Source: Henckelia pumila
Taxonomy: Eukaryota; Streptophyta; Magnoliopsida; Lamiales; Gesneriaceae
Direction: 5' to 3'
DNA length: 64,000 bases
Assembly (NCBI RefSeq): GCF_033568475.1
Contig: NC_133123.1
Location: forward strand, 61,883,522-61,947,521
The notes below the pieces were generated by a model that worked only from the letters and a program-made list of their open reading frames with translations, was not told the DNA's origin and searched no databases. A program made the position numbers and the translations under genes. Positions 52,794 to 64,000 of the stretch are shown here, piece after piece; within the stretch, counting starts at the first letter, position 1, and every line of letters starts with the position of its first letter.

Positions 52794-54478
52794 TGCTACA
52801 ACTTAAATTGTAATTCACCCAAGTGTAGGTTGTCTGCAAGTAATATACTCGTGAGTACGAGATCGATCCACGGAGAGGATGTTGTAAGTTTAATTTTAGC
52901 AATGATATATTATAGATGAAAATATTATTATTAAACTTCAAATACACAAATTATAAAATTGTCAAGGCTTCAAAGGTTCATTGTTTGTTTATTTAAGATT
53001 GCTTAACAAAAATAAATAAAATAAACTAAAATAAGAATAAACATAAAAGAACAATTAAATATTTATACAAATATATCATATAATATAGTTCTCACTATAT
53101 TAATATCAGATTAACCGATAATTAATATATGGTACACATAATATATATATAAGTGCATAAATATAAATTGACATAAAATTAAATGTTAGATCAAATCACC
53201 ATATTTTATTTAGAACAACCGGCAGAGCCACGCTATCGTCTAAATAAAATATATGACTTTTTATGTTAGATGCGATAAAGTAAATGTTAATTGCGGAAAT
53301 GTAAATGTTAAATGTTAGTTGCAGAAAGTAAATGTTAATTGCGGAAAGTAAATGTTAGTTGCGGAAAGTAAATGTTAGTTGCGAGAAAGTAAATGTTAGA
53401 TCAAATCACAATATATTATTTAGAACAACCGGCAGAGCCACGCTATTGTCTAAATAATATATATGACTTTATTAAAAATTGATGCATATATTTATAGTAT
53501 ATAATTATTGTAGTATTTATTGTATCATATTAGACAACAAATCAAGGTAACCACATTCAAGGTACCAAGTATTTGATGTAAATAGATAACAATCAATCAT
53601 CCAAATTATACCTACAAATAAAGATCAATTAGTAAAACAAAATAAAAAATAGAAAAAGAAAGAATTTACAAAATATAAAAAATCTTACTTGACCAACAAT
53701 GAAACCTTTTCACCTTGACATAAAAAGATTTAGCTTGCCATGAACATGAAACTCAAGAATAAGGATAAAAGAAATTTCATACTTGAACTTGAGAAACTTG
53801 CACACTCAAACTTTTATTCTCACACACACAATATTTATTTTACAAATGAGGAATTTCTCTACACTCTTGCACACTACAAAGCTTATACAATACATCTATT
53901 TATAGGCCAAATGAGAGCAAGGGTCCAAGACTCATTAAATGTGGAATAGTAAAGTTGGTGGGTGCTTGTCTCCTTGAATGTCAATACATTGACCCAACAT
54001 TAATTGGCATGTTTGATGCCTTAGACTTCCGATTTGGCTTCTGCACAAAACATATAACACGTAGCCCTTTGTCTGTAGATGTGTTTTGACAACTCATTCA
54101 CCCCTTTTGGATAAAATATGAAATACGTATGATATTTTTACTCCAAGCTGGTCATAGTAAAAGTAAATTTGTCTCCATTTCGATGTTTGATTATTTTGAT
54201 CATTTTAATGAAGTTTTTGGAATTTCTTGTCTTCTACAAAGTTGAAGATGCCTCTTTTGTGATTCTACAGGATTTAAGATTACTCCATTATGACCTTTGT
54301 AGCTTGAGTAATTTTATTTTTACCAAACTCGCGCAAACCGTAAAATACAACATTTTAGTAAACCATTTAAATATAAACACATAACACTAAAATAATACAA
54401 CTTCATAATTTTAATTAAACTTTAATTTTAAAACACACTTTTTAACATATAAATAATTACAAATTTTAAGTTTCATCA
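52794..54478 (-). repeat. LTR5 (outer 5' LTR of the array)
   Basis: 1,685 bp from TGCTACAAC to GTTTCATCA, then TSD CCCAT. In minus orientation this is the upstream LTR that would drive transcription of the array. It shares outer-LTR variants with LTR1 (ATTCACCC, GGCATG, GGTCATAG, AAAACACAC). Confidence 0.9.
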
Positions 54479-55460
54479 CCCATCTTTGAAGCGCAAAACT
54501 GGTGAACCGGTGAAACTAAGTTCATCAATGATGCAAGGTCAGAGCAACATTTAGTTCACTTTTGATGTGTCGAATACATAAGAGATCTTTGATTTCCTTG
54601 TCAAAGAGAAGTTCATCACATTTTCTTCAAATCACCAAGAGCCAAAAAAGGAGAAGTTAAAAGGAAAATAGTAATATAAGTATCACAATTATTTCAATCA
54701 TGCTACCAATTATTGTTGGGCATTTAAAAACATCATCCAAGATAGAATCAACAAGGGGGTACTGAAGTTCCCCGATAAAAAAAATTATGCTGATTGACGA
54801 GGATCATTTTCATCCTATTGCAAAAGTAAATATCATTACTTCAGATCTACGGAGTATATTTAATCAGAGGAGGGAACATCGATGAAACTCAACAATAGGT
54901 CCCAAGAAAATGATAAAAAGATATTGGCCGGTTCCTAGGAACATGATGTCCGAGATCACAGAAGAGAAATACAGTGACAGGATCACCCAATATGCCCAGA
55001 GAAAAGGAAATAAGACCCATGCATATACAGAAAGAATCATGGACCATGGGCTAAGGAAACATTTCGAGGGTCCATGGAAAGAACACTCTGAGGGCAATAA
55101 AAAAGTGCCTCGAGGAAAAAAAATGTTACCTCTAGTACCTGCGCCATATTACAGACAGATGAACCATGGTCAAAAAATCCAGATCACAAGGATAAATAAA
55201 CCCAGATTCGTGATTCCTCAAAATGTGCAACCAGATGTACAGTGGAATTTGGTGCGTCACAAGAAGTTTTCTTTATCGCTCACAAGAGCTCAAAAGAGAA
55301 GACTTTAGAGAGAGAGAGCAATGACACGTAGAGCTGCTGAGGAATCTTCAATTCCAAGCAAGAGAAAGTTTTCCAGAAAGGCAACTAAGGATAAGGAGTT
55401 TGATGATGATGACTTGCTATCTGAGGAAGAACTAAATACCAAGGAACATGTTATTTTCTT
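54479..55460 (+). pseudogene. gag: Ogre/Tat-like gag, 3' half
   Basis: It resumes the frame left at 17334. With one copy of the CCCAT duplication removed, the codons run on in phase. Further text such as EIFDFLVKEKFITF, CWAFKNIIQDRINKGVLKFPD and LIDEDHFHPIAKV is typical of the gag C-terminal and gag-pro spacer of Ogre/Tat elements. The open stretch 54910-55308 (132 codons) and an acidic piece near 55323-55440 (DDDDLLSEEELN) follow. Many stops are present. Confidence 0.65.
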
Positions 55461-57482
55461 TAACGCCCCAAAATTATCTTAATTGAGCTTATTTGAGTTA
55501 ATCGGAGATTACAGAGTTCAAGAGCCGACTTGATTTTGATCAGGGTCTATTTTGCAAATTTTGGAAATTTCAGCGACTAAAACGTAAATTTGGACTTTAT
55601 TAGATATTTATACAAGGGTTGACATTATTTTCTCCTCCACCACCTCCCTTGGCCGCCTCCCTCCATTGTTAACGCCTCATTTGAGATTTCAAGCTTTCAT
55701 ATTTCTCCTCGAGCTCGATCCGTCCGTTGGAATTTATTTCTGAAGGCAGTTTAGCGATCACAGCAGCGAGAGCTTCATTTTATCGTAAGTTTTTCTTCGA
55801 TCAGATACACTTTGATTTTCGGATGTTGTTAGAATCAATTGAGTTTCGGTTATGTTGTTCTTGACAGAGTTCTTATCGTTTATTCTCTGTCGGTTTTGAA
55901 ATAGAGCGACGTTCGGAATTGTTATGATTTTTGAAAGCCTATTTCGAAAATTTAGTTTTGATATTTGTTGGGTTTGAACCTTAATTGTTGTATTAGCATT
56001 GATATGATTTGATATCGATATTATACTGTTGTCTGTATTTCCGTTTTGATCATTTCATAGCCGTTATGCCGTCGGTTTGAGTTTTGGGATTTTGAACCAT
56101 TTTTGAGTTGTAGAACTTTGGCATTGGGTTTGTTCGTCATTGTTGATCATTCTTTGCCTCCGTACAGATTCGTTTGGAGTTTGTCGAGCCCAGAGTTAGC
56201 AGCAGTCGATCGTCAAAGAGTTGGACGAAGAGCGGTAAAGAGTTTACCTTGAGCCGTTGTTGTGTTAGGTTGTATAGTTTCTGATATAACCTTTTATTGT
56301 AACTTATCCAAAGTTGGAGCTATTCGTATCAAAAGATACAAGCAGTCATCGTGTTAGCGGGATAGCATACTCGAGACAGTTGGTTCTTGAGTTTTCCCTT
56401 AAAATCACATACTTGAATCAATACTTGTTCTAGCATGTGGAACTTGTATTTTGTTGTTGATTGAGTTTTTGTTATATGACTTAATGTTTTATGTTTTCCT
56501 TATGCATTCATCTTGAGCCAAACCTTTGATTTCAGCGGGCAGAATGACCCTTTTTATTTAGATGTTTTGGGGGCTATACTGCGAGTGGCCTGGGTTGTAG
56601 AAGTTCACTTAGTGTCAGCATACTCCTTATAGTCGCACCAAGTCTAGGGGATTGGGATATGTGGCACCACCTCGATTGGGAGAGTCGGTGAGTTGTTACG
56701 TGATCTTATCCTTGGGATCCCAAAAGCATAGCACCAATTCCTTGTTTATCAGAGTTGATATCCCGATTTTAAAGACATGCATTTCATTTACATTTATATT
56801 GAATATGTTGTTGTCTTGAAAGCATGTTGTTGTTATTTCACTTGTTATGTTGCTTTTACTTGGAATATCTTTCTCACCGGAGTTATCCGGCTTTTGCTTT
56901 GTTTTGTATGTGTACTTGGCAACAGGTGGGACAGGATCAAGTCAGCGAAGACCTAGTTAGCGTCAAGAGTGAGAGATAGAAGTGAGACTCGGTTTAGAAG
57001 TCAAATCAGCATGCCAATCTAGTTTATGATTTGAAGCATGTTAGAACTCAAACTTGTTGTTCTTTGTAGCTTATATTATTCAAATATTATGGATTGAAGG
57101 TTGTAGTTGCATGTAATATGTACCTTGTTATGCATTGAATGTAATGGACTTGAGCGTTGGCATGATTTTCTGCTGTTTTTCTTGTCCTGTGCTGTCATCT
57201 CTCGATCGGTAAGATTAGACCGATCGAGCGGTGGGCTTTATGGATGTTCTCTGTTTTTGAATAAGGGTGCCTGCTCGATCTGTTGAATCTTACCGATCGA
57301 GCGGTGCTGGATTTTATTCAGGCAGAAAGTTTGTAACTTTTGGCTCTCTCGATCGGTTGAATTCTACCGATCGAGCGAGTCACTATTTCAAAAAAAAATT
57401 TCTTTATTGTTTTTAATCTTGTATCTTGTATTCTTAATTATGGTTTAATCCGAGATTATATTTTTAGAACCGAGGTCTCACA
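55461..57482 (+). repeat. 5' LTR of the Ty3/gypsy element
   Basis: It begins near TAACGCCCCAAAATT (the exact first base is uncertain) and ends GAGGTCTCACA, followed by the PBS. Shared with the LTR at 6736-9649: GGGAGAGTCGGTG (56678-56690) and ACCGGAGTTATCCGGCT (56876-56892). Three hairpins lie in its 3' part. Confidence 0.75.
57201..57375 (+). repeat. Three tandemly spaced hairpins in the LTR
   Basis: 57201-57228, 57274-57301 and 57348-57375 each have arms of the form CTCGATCGGT / ACCGATCGAG around an 8-bp loop such as AAGATTAG, spaced about 73 bp apart. The second has imperfect pairing in the left arm. Such stems would form in the R/U5 RNA. Confidence 0.8.
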
Positions 57483-57487
57483 TTAAG

Positions 57488-57498
57488 TGGTATCAGAG
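57488..57498 (+). other. Primer binding site
   Basis: TGGTATCAGAG, the usual plant initiator tRNA-Met PBS, five bases after the LTR terminus CTCACA. Confidence 0.85.
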
Positions 57499-57785
57499 AG
57501 ATAAGATTCTTGGTTGAACTAGAGTGAGCGGGGTAGTTCGAGTCCGCATGTATTGGCTCTTCGCATGTGTTTGAGTTATTTAATTGTTTATTTAATTCCA
57601 TGCGAGCATGCTTTATTATTTGAGAATTATTTGAATTACATGATTATGTGATTTAATTTATAAAGCATGAACTACTTGAGATATAACTATTTTTGTTATC
57701 GACTGGTATCCGATATTCTGAGAGGTTGAAAGGGCACCGAGTTGTAGCGATTGAGATATCTTGTGTCCTAACATTTGATTATCAG

Positions 57786-58960
57786 ATGGGTTCTCGTCGA
57801 GTTATTAATAGAAACCCACCGCCAGTTACTCCTCCGAATGAGCAAGCTAGTACAAAAACTGTTCAGATGGATGCCACAGTGAAACCTATGGAAACCTTGC
57901 TGAAGAGGTTTAATTCGTTTAATCCGCCTTTGTTGCTAGGTACAAATAATCCTGTTGACGGTGAGAGTTGGTTGAATGACATTGATCAGTTTTTTGATTC
58001 CCTTGATTACTCTGACGACCGCCGAAATAGGTTAGTCATTCATTAGCTTCGGGGTGTTGCTAAGAACTGGTGGATCATGACGAAGAGATCCTTGGAGAAT
58101 CGAGGTACAATTGTTAATTGGACTCTTTTCAAATCTGAGTTTTATAAGCGGTTTTTCCCTATTTCGTACCAAAAGGATAAGGGAGCCGAGTTTGCCAATC
58201 TGAAACAAGAAAACTTGAACATCGAGGAGTATGTAGCCAAGTTTGATAGCTTGCTGAGATTTGCACCACACATTGCCGACAATGAAGAAGCAAAAGCCGA
58301 TCAGTTCATCAACGGCTTAAACCCCGACATCTTCACGTTGGTAAACACTGCTAGGCCTGATAACTTTGCGGATGCCATATATCACACAAAGGGAGCTGAA
58401 GCAGGTTTGTGGAGACAAAGAGGAGCTTCGTTCGTACCTCAGCAGCCGAGACAGTCTCAGAATCTACCATCTCAGCAACAGAATCAGCAACCACAGTATC
58501 AGAACCAACCCCAGAGGTACGAAGGAGGAAGCAGTGGTGGTAACAGAAAGGATCACTTCAAAGCCAAAAGGAAACAGTTCAAGAAGCCAGGAACATCTCT
58601 TCTAGTTCCAGTGGCTCCAAGCAGTTTGGTTCAGGACAGAGTTCTAGATTTTCATCTTCGTTCTGTAACAAGTGTGGGGGTAGACACGCCCAAGATCAGT
58701 GTGTAGGAGTATTTGGGAACTGCAATATCTGTTAGCAACCGGGACAGTTTGTTAAGGTGTGCCCTCAGGGAGGTAGAGATCGAGCTCAGAGTGGGAGTTC
58801 TTCAAGACCTGCAGCTCAGCCTGAGAGGCAGACTTCTACGGTTCACTCCTTCCAGCCTCAGCAGCAGAACAGACAAGGAGGTAACCCAAATGCAAACCAG
58901 CCTCCGAGACAGCATGCACGAGTCTTTGCTCTGACAGAGGATCAGGCTTAGGCACCACCT
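57786..58960 (+). pseudogene. gag: Ty3/gypsy gag
   Basis: ATG 57786 (MGSRRVINRNPPP), capsid-like region (FNSFNPPLLLG, GESWLNDIDQFFD, LFKSEFYKRFFPISYQ, YVAKFDSLLRFAPH), Gln-rich tail, then a zinc knuckle of the C-x2-C-x3-H-x4-C type (CNKCGGRHAQDQC, about 58665-58700). A TAG interrupts it at about 58043, and frameshifts occur near 58610 and further on. Confidence 0.88.
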
Positions 58961-60142
58961 GAAGATGTTATAGCAGGTAACTATTCGATTTTAGGTTATT
59001 CTTCTCATGTTTTGATAGATACAGGTGCTTCTCATTCCTTTATCTCTGAAAAGTTTGTGTTGATGCATGCTTTGCCTACTGAGTTTTTGCCTACTGTAGT
59101 AGCTGTTACTTCACCTTTGGGTGGAGAAATTGTTTCTGTCAGATTAGTCAGGAACTGTGAAATTTGGTTTGAGGGAAATTTGTTAGAGTTCGACTGTATT
59201 GTACTTGGGCTGTCAGATTTTGACTATATTGTTGGTATAGATGCTTTAACCAAGCACAGGGAAACCATCGATTGTTTTCAGAAGGTTGTCAGATTCAGAC
59301 CTGAAATGGAAGACGAGTGGAAATTCTTTGGTAAGGGTTCTCGATCTAGAATTCCTTTGATTTCAGTGTTATCTATGTCTCGTTTGTTACAGAGACGTGC
59401 AGAGGGATTTTTGGTTTATGCAGTTGATGTACTGAAATCTAGCCCTGAATTGGTTGATATACCCGTGGTTAAAGATTTTGCTGATGTGTTTTCGGAAAAA
59501 ATTCCTGGATTGCCGTCTATTCGAGAGATCGAATTCAACATCGATTTAGTGACAGGTACTCAACCTATTTCCAAAGCTCCGTATCGTATGGCACCGGTCG
59601 AATTGAGAGAATTGAAGGAGCAACTTGAGGATTTGATTGCCAAGGGATACATCAGACCTAGTGTGTCTCCTTGGGGTGCTTATATTCTGTTTGTTCGGAA
59701 AAAGGATGGTTCTATGCGGCTCTGTATTGATTACCGTCAACTGAATCAGGCTACAGTAAAGAACAGGTATCCTTTACCCCAAATAGATGACCTTTTTGAT
59801 CAGTTGCAGGGTTCTACTGTCTATTCAAAAATTGATCTGAGGTTAGGTTATCATCAGCTGAGAGTGCGTGAGGAAGATGTTCCTAAGACCGCATTCAAAA
59901 TGAGGTATGGTCATTTTGAGTTTATAGTCATGCTTTTCGGTTTGACTAACGCTCCAACGATTTTTATGGGTTTGATGAACCGTATATTTCAGCGCTATTT
60001 AGATGAGTTTTTTATTATCTTCATCGATGATATTCTTATCCACTCGAAGAACCGTACTGACCATGCAGAGCATTTGAGAACCAACTTGCATATTTTTCGA
60101 GTTGAACAGTTGTTTGCCAAGTTGTCTAAATGTGAGTTCTAG
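58961..60142 (+). pseudogene. pol: Ty3/gypsy protease and reverse transcriptase
   Basis: Protease motif DTGASHSF near 59016, then a protease-RT linker, then RT with [32 protein letters not shown] and the catalytic FIDDIL (YxDD class, aspartates intact). The frame 59012-60142 is open for 376 codons and ends at TAG right after KLSKCEF. Unlike the Athila-like array, the catalytic residues are kept here. Confidence 0.92.
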
Positions 60143-60900
60143 TTGAATCGAGTTGTCTTTCTCGGTCATATTATTTCCGGAGATGGGATTTCCGTCAATC
60201 CCAGCAAGATTGAAGCGGTTATGAATTGGCCTAGACCGACATCAGTGCCTGAGATCCGAAGCTTTATGGGTTTAGCTGGTTATTATCGCCGATTCATCGA
60301 GGGATTCTCATCTATTGCCAAGCCTATTACCCAGCTGACACAGAAGAATGCGCCTTTTATCTAGACTGCAGATTGTGAGGCTAGATTTGTTGATCTGAAG
60401 AGGAGACTGACCAGTGCTCCAATTCTTTTTATTCCATCAGGTACTGGAGGTTTTACCGTGTATTGCAATGCTTCTAACCGAGGCTTAGGATGTGTTCTTA
60501 TACAGCATAAGCATGTGATAGCGTATGCATCGAGGCAGCTGAAGCCGCACGAGACTCGTTATCCGGTTCATGATCTTGAACTTGCTGCGATCATTTTTTT
60601 CTTTGAAGGTCTGGCGTCACTATCTGTATGGTGAGTCTTTCGAGATCTTTTCTGATCATAAAAGCTTTGAGTATTTGTTCTCACAAGCAGAGCTGAATAT
60701 GAGACAGAGAAGACGGTTAGATCTGTTGAAGAATTTCGACTGTGAAATCAAGTATTACCCGAGAAAGTCGAATGCAGTTGCAGATGCCTTGAGCCGAAAG
60801 CTTTGTTCTTTATCTCTTTCTACTATCGGTGTTTCTCAGTTGATCGATGATTGTTGCACTTCTGGTTTGGATTTTGAAACAGATAGGAAGACTATCTGAG
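60143..60900 (+). pseudogene. pol: Ty3/gypsy RT thumb and RNase H
   Basis: RT end (FLGHIISGDGISVNPSKIEAV cut by stops, IRSFMGLAGYYRRFIEGF), stop TAG at 60362. Then RNase H text ([38 protein letters not shown]) after a frameshift in a T-rich run near 60590. Confidence 0.88.
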
Positions 60901-61920
60901 TATTTGTTATTCAAGCTAAGCCGGAGTTGTTTATTGCGATCAAAGAAGCACAGAAGTCTGATCCGAGAATTCAGATTTCAGTAGAGAAAGTAAGATCTGG
61001 GCATCAGTCTGAATTCCAGGTTAGAGATGATGTTTTGTTTGTGAATAACCGCATTATTGTGCCTGGTATTTTGGAGTTGAGGCAGCGTATTCTTCGAAAG
61101 GCACATTGCAGTTGGTTCAGTATTCATCCTGGAGGTCATAAGATGTACAACGATCTGAAGAATCATTTTTGGTGGAAGAGAATGAAGAGCGATGTTGCGA
61201 GATTTGTATCTCAATGTTTGAACTGTCAGCAAGTGAAAGCAGAGAGCAAGTGACCGGGTGGTCTGTTGCACAGTCTATCTATTCTTGAATGAAAGTAGGA
61301 TCACATTTCTATGGATTTTGTCACGAAACTACCGCGATCTATTCGAAGATGCGATGCTATTTGGGTAGTGATTGACAAATTGACGAAGTCTGCTTGCTTT
61401 ATTCCGTACAGGATGATGTATCATCACGAACAGATGGCTGAGTTGTATGTTAGCAACGTTGTGAGATTGCATGGTATGCCGAAGTCAATCGTTTCAGATC
61501 GAGACCCTAGATTCACTTTGCACTTTTGACACAGTCTTTAGGAGGCACTTGGTACTCGATTGCATCTAAGTACAACTTATCATCCTCAGACCGACGAACA
61601 GTCAGAGCGGACTATCCAGATGTTAAAGGATATGCTTCGAGTAGTAGTGCTAGACTTTGGCACTAGTTGGCAGAATTCTTTACCTCTTGTCGAGTTTTCT
61701 TACAACAATAGTTTCCAAGCGAGTATCGGTATGGCGCCTTTTGAGGCTTTGTACGGTAAGAAGTTCTGATCTCCGTTGTTTTGGGATGATTTGTCCAAGT
61801 CACCTGATTTGGGACCAGATATGCTTCGAGATATGGCAGAGCAAGTAAAGATCATTCAGACGAATATGAAGTCAGCTCAGGATAGACAGGTGAAGTATGC
61901 GAATATCAGGCATATGTTGG
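60901..61920 (+). pseudogene. pol: Ty3/gypsy integrase, truncated
   Basis: HHCC zinc domain (HPGGHKMYNDLKNHFWWKRM, CLNCQQVKAESK), core D motifs (MDFVTKLPRS, IVSDRDPRF) and the Glu motif ([17 protein letters not shown]). Stops occur near 61252, 61290, 61528 and 61767. The coding similarity ends near 61915, before any chromodomain, at the copia junction. Confidence 0.88.
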
Positions 61921-61924
61921 ATAA

Positions 61925-63865
61925 ACTCTGGCGGTCAGATCAATCACGATTGATACCCGGTGCAGCGGAAGTTTAAAAATTTTGTTATGGAACAATTCCA
62001 TAGTGTGGGTATCAACCGTTCAACGATTAAATTATTGTGTGTGTAAAATTTAAATAACAGTTATTAAATTTTACCTTAAATCTCGCAACGAGATTAATGG
62101 ACACCAACAGATTTGATCTGCTCTTGTTGTCTCTCCCTGGAACCGATGAACTCCTTCAATCAGGTCCACGAACAGAGGTTTAATCCCTCTGATAGATTGC
62201 ACTAGAAAATCTATCAGAAGTTTTCTGCGAAGAGATTACACGAATCTGATTCGTTATTCCTGACCGCGATTCAAAATCACAGACCGGAATTTTCTCGGGC
62301 AGAGGGGGAGGGGTCGGCCGAAATTTCTTTTGAGAGGCTAGGGTTTTCGATTTTTTTGCTCTCAAAAATTATGACCTGTTGTGTGTAATTTCTGTACTGA
62401 AATAACTTATTTATAATGCAGGCCACTAACACCTTAGGGCCCATTAGTCATAAGCTGGGGCCCGACAAGCAAAGTCCGCTCGTTCAGAAATTAATATAAA
62501 ATTCATCGTGACTCCGATTGATGAACTGATTTCACCAATGTGCACAGAAACCATTTCTGCACATTTTAAAGTCAAAATAAATTTTCCTGAATCCGAATTC
62601 AGTGATTTCCAAAAATGTCCATCCCTATGTCATTTTAGGAAATCCTACTCCCTTACTCTTATTTAAGAAGTCCAACTCCTTAGTTCATTAAATTTAACTC
62701 TTTAAATTTAACTATCTCAACGGGGATTAAAACTCCATTACACTGTGTGACCCTCAATGGTTCAGGGATACAGCTAGCCGTGGGCTCACAACTCCTTGTG
62801 ACTCGGAACAACACTTTCCGACTTGCCCAACGAATCATGGTAAAGCACCTAGCAACATCGCCCCATGATTCCCTAGGTATCACTGATAGTGCCTACAAGA
62901 ACCAGTAGATTTTGGTTAGCGTACAGTACGGTCCCTTCATCCATATATCCCGATCGAATCAACAACCATTGGTATATCGAGAGTCGCTCAAGATTCGATA
63001 ACTATGCAATACATCTTGAAGATCAAATTAGTGACATCGCATGTGCTACTAAGAAACCATTTCTTAAATCACATCAAGTACTCTGGCCAGAGATTTGTCA
63101 CACTAATATCTCCTCAGATCGCATAGGATATCCACACTCGCAAGTATGTGGTGAATCCTTGACAACAATGCATTGACTCCTATATGTGTCGTAACTGTAC
63201 CCAATCTCGACACCTGATGACCCCCATAGAGTCGGTAAACGAGTCAAAGCACAGCACTAGCATATAGAGTCTCCATGATGTTTCAAGTCGTAAGGACTAA
63301 TGGTGTACAACCAAAACCGCGGACTTAATCCACTCGATAAGTGATAACCACTTGGAAAGTCCGGATAGGGTAGTTCGATTATTCATCCTATGAATATCCA
63401 TTTGCATGCTTCGAACATCTCCATGTTCCCTACCAATGAAACGTGGTACTCCGCATCGCAAATGCTAGTCTCAAACTCGAGCGATCCTTATCCTTATTAT
63501 CGGACGGCTCAATCGACTAGGAACGGTTTTAGAACATACAGTGACTATAAGATGTATTTCATGATAGACATCTCCATGTTCTACCACATCTTACATACAC
63601 TATAGTATATTCAAGGTCTTTATCAAAACAACAATAGTATATCACAATATAACAATATGAAGTAATATAAAGTCATTGCCATAAAAGTGTAAATAATATT
63701 AAACAAAAGATTGTTTATACAAAGAGTCATCAAAGCCCATAGCCACACAGTTGGCTCACTGGGCACCCACTCTTACAATAGTGATGGCAAACTTGTTTAG
63801 ACTTGTCCAATTTTGCATGTAACTGCCGAAAGGTTGGCCGAATTAGAGAAATTGTTGGACCATGA
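61925..63865 (-). repeat. 3' LTR of a Ty1/copia element
   Basis: About 1.9 kb of non-coding sequence with copia-LTR-like text (GATACCCGGTGCAGCGGAAG near 61955, CACCTGATGACCCCCATAG near 63210). It lies immediately 3', in minus orientation, of a polyprotein end and a purine-rich AAGTGGGAGA tract (63875-63884). Exact ends are approximate because the 5' LTR lies outside the window. The small frames here (62680-62883, 62889-63176, 63390-63605) are chance frames. Confidence 0.6.
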
Positions 63866-63887
63866 TCTCAAGTATCTCCCACTTGCC

Positions 63888-64000
63888 CTATAGCCAACTA
63901 GTCATACTACGTAGACCCATTGCTTCGCGATGTTTGTCAAACAATGGTCCTGGCAAGGGCTTAGTAAGCGGATCAGCGATATTGTCTGCAGAGGCCACTC
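63888..64000 (-). CDS. pol: Ty1/copia polyprotein C-terminus (partial)
   Basis: The minus-strand frame entering from the right edge reads VASADNIADPLTKPL, then F..KHREAMGLRSM, and stops at 63888. This is the conserved end of copia RNase H. A polypurine tract follows. The rest of the element lies beyond the window. Confidence 0.88.
   Translation of the reverse strand, partial: VASADNIADPLTKPLPGPLFDKHREAMGLRSMTSWL

Larger units (their letters stand above)
55461..61920 (+). mobile_element. Plus-strand Ty3/gypsy element (Tekay/Del-like), 3'-truncated
   Basis: 5' LTR, iMet-type PBS, gag, protease (DTGASHSF), RT (FIDD), RNase H and integrase follow in the normal Ty3/gypsy order. The 3' LTR and integrase C-terminus are missing, cut off by the copia-type LTR. 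Stops and frameshifts occur in every domain. Short LTR motifs are shared with the element at 792-9649. Confidence 0.88.

Noticed and set aside
54864-55097. 77-codon minus-strand frame
   Set aside because: It is antisense to the Ogre-like gag spacer and has no motif.
57488-57498. tRNA-like sequence TGGTATCAGAG
   Set aside because: Only the 3'-complementary 11 bases are present, directly after an LTR; it is a primer binding site. No cloverleaf or intact tRNA gene was seen in the window.

Overview
This is nuclear DNA of a flowering plant, probably a eudicot. It is AT-rich, holds no ordinary multi-exon host gene that I can recognise, and consists almost entirely of nested transposable elements, each identified from its own termini, target-site duplications (TSDs) and protein motifs.

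Layout. (1) 449-10007 is a small hAT-type element of about 0.7 kb with 8-bp TSDs. It was split by an 8.86-kb minus-strand LTR retrotransposon (792-9649, 5-bp TSD TCTGC), which itself holds a rearranged piece of another LTR element (1029-4418). (2) 10016-15590 is intergenic DNA with a candidate hAT relic, a Harbinger-type MITE, microsatellites and one exon-like fragment. (3) 15590-17334 and 54479-55460 are the two halves of an old plus-strand Ogre/Tat-like gag, split by the next element. (4) 17335-54478 is the core of the window: a minus-strand Athila-like Ty3/gypsy element expanded into a 37-kb array of five LTRs and four internal regions, flanked by one 5-bp TSD (CCCAT). (5) 55461-61920 is a decayed plus-strand Ty3/gypsy element related to the one in region 1 (5' LTR, PBS, gag, protease, RT, RNase H, integrase), cut off by (6) a minus-strand Ty1/copia element whose 3' LTR and polyprotein end fill 61920-64000.

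Main discovery. Units 2, 3 and 4 of the array carry, between integrase and the 3' LTR (where Athila elements may have an env-like ORF) and in the sense orientation, two genes that do not belong to retrotransposons. One is a complete intronless 212-residue LOG-type cytokinin riboside monophosphate phosphoribohydrolase. Upstream of it is a small basic, cysteine-rich ORF resembling the nucleic-acid-binding (silencing-suppressor type) proteins of Betaflexiviridae. A GT-AG intron candidate of 192 bp separates them. In every unit gag-pol has nonsense or frameshift lesions, and all three RT copies have FMND at the YxDD site, yet the LOG frame is open in all three copies. Unit 1 lost this region by deletion.

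Array history. Unit 3 is a chimera: its right half matches unit 2 and its left half matches unit 4, with the switch in RT at about 39620-39693. This is expected of an unequal crossover that duplicated a 10.17-kb period. The outer LTRs (1 and 5) share variants that differ from the inner LTRs (2-4). All comparisons were made by eye; no database search or alignment program was used.
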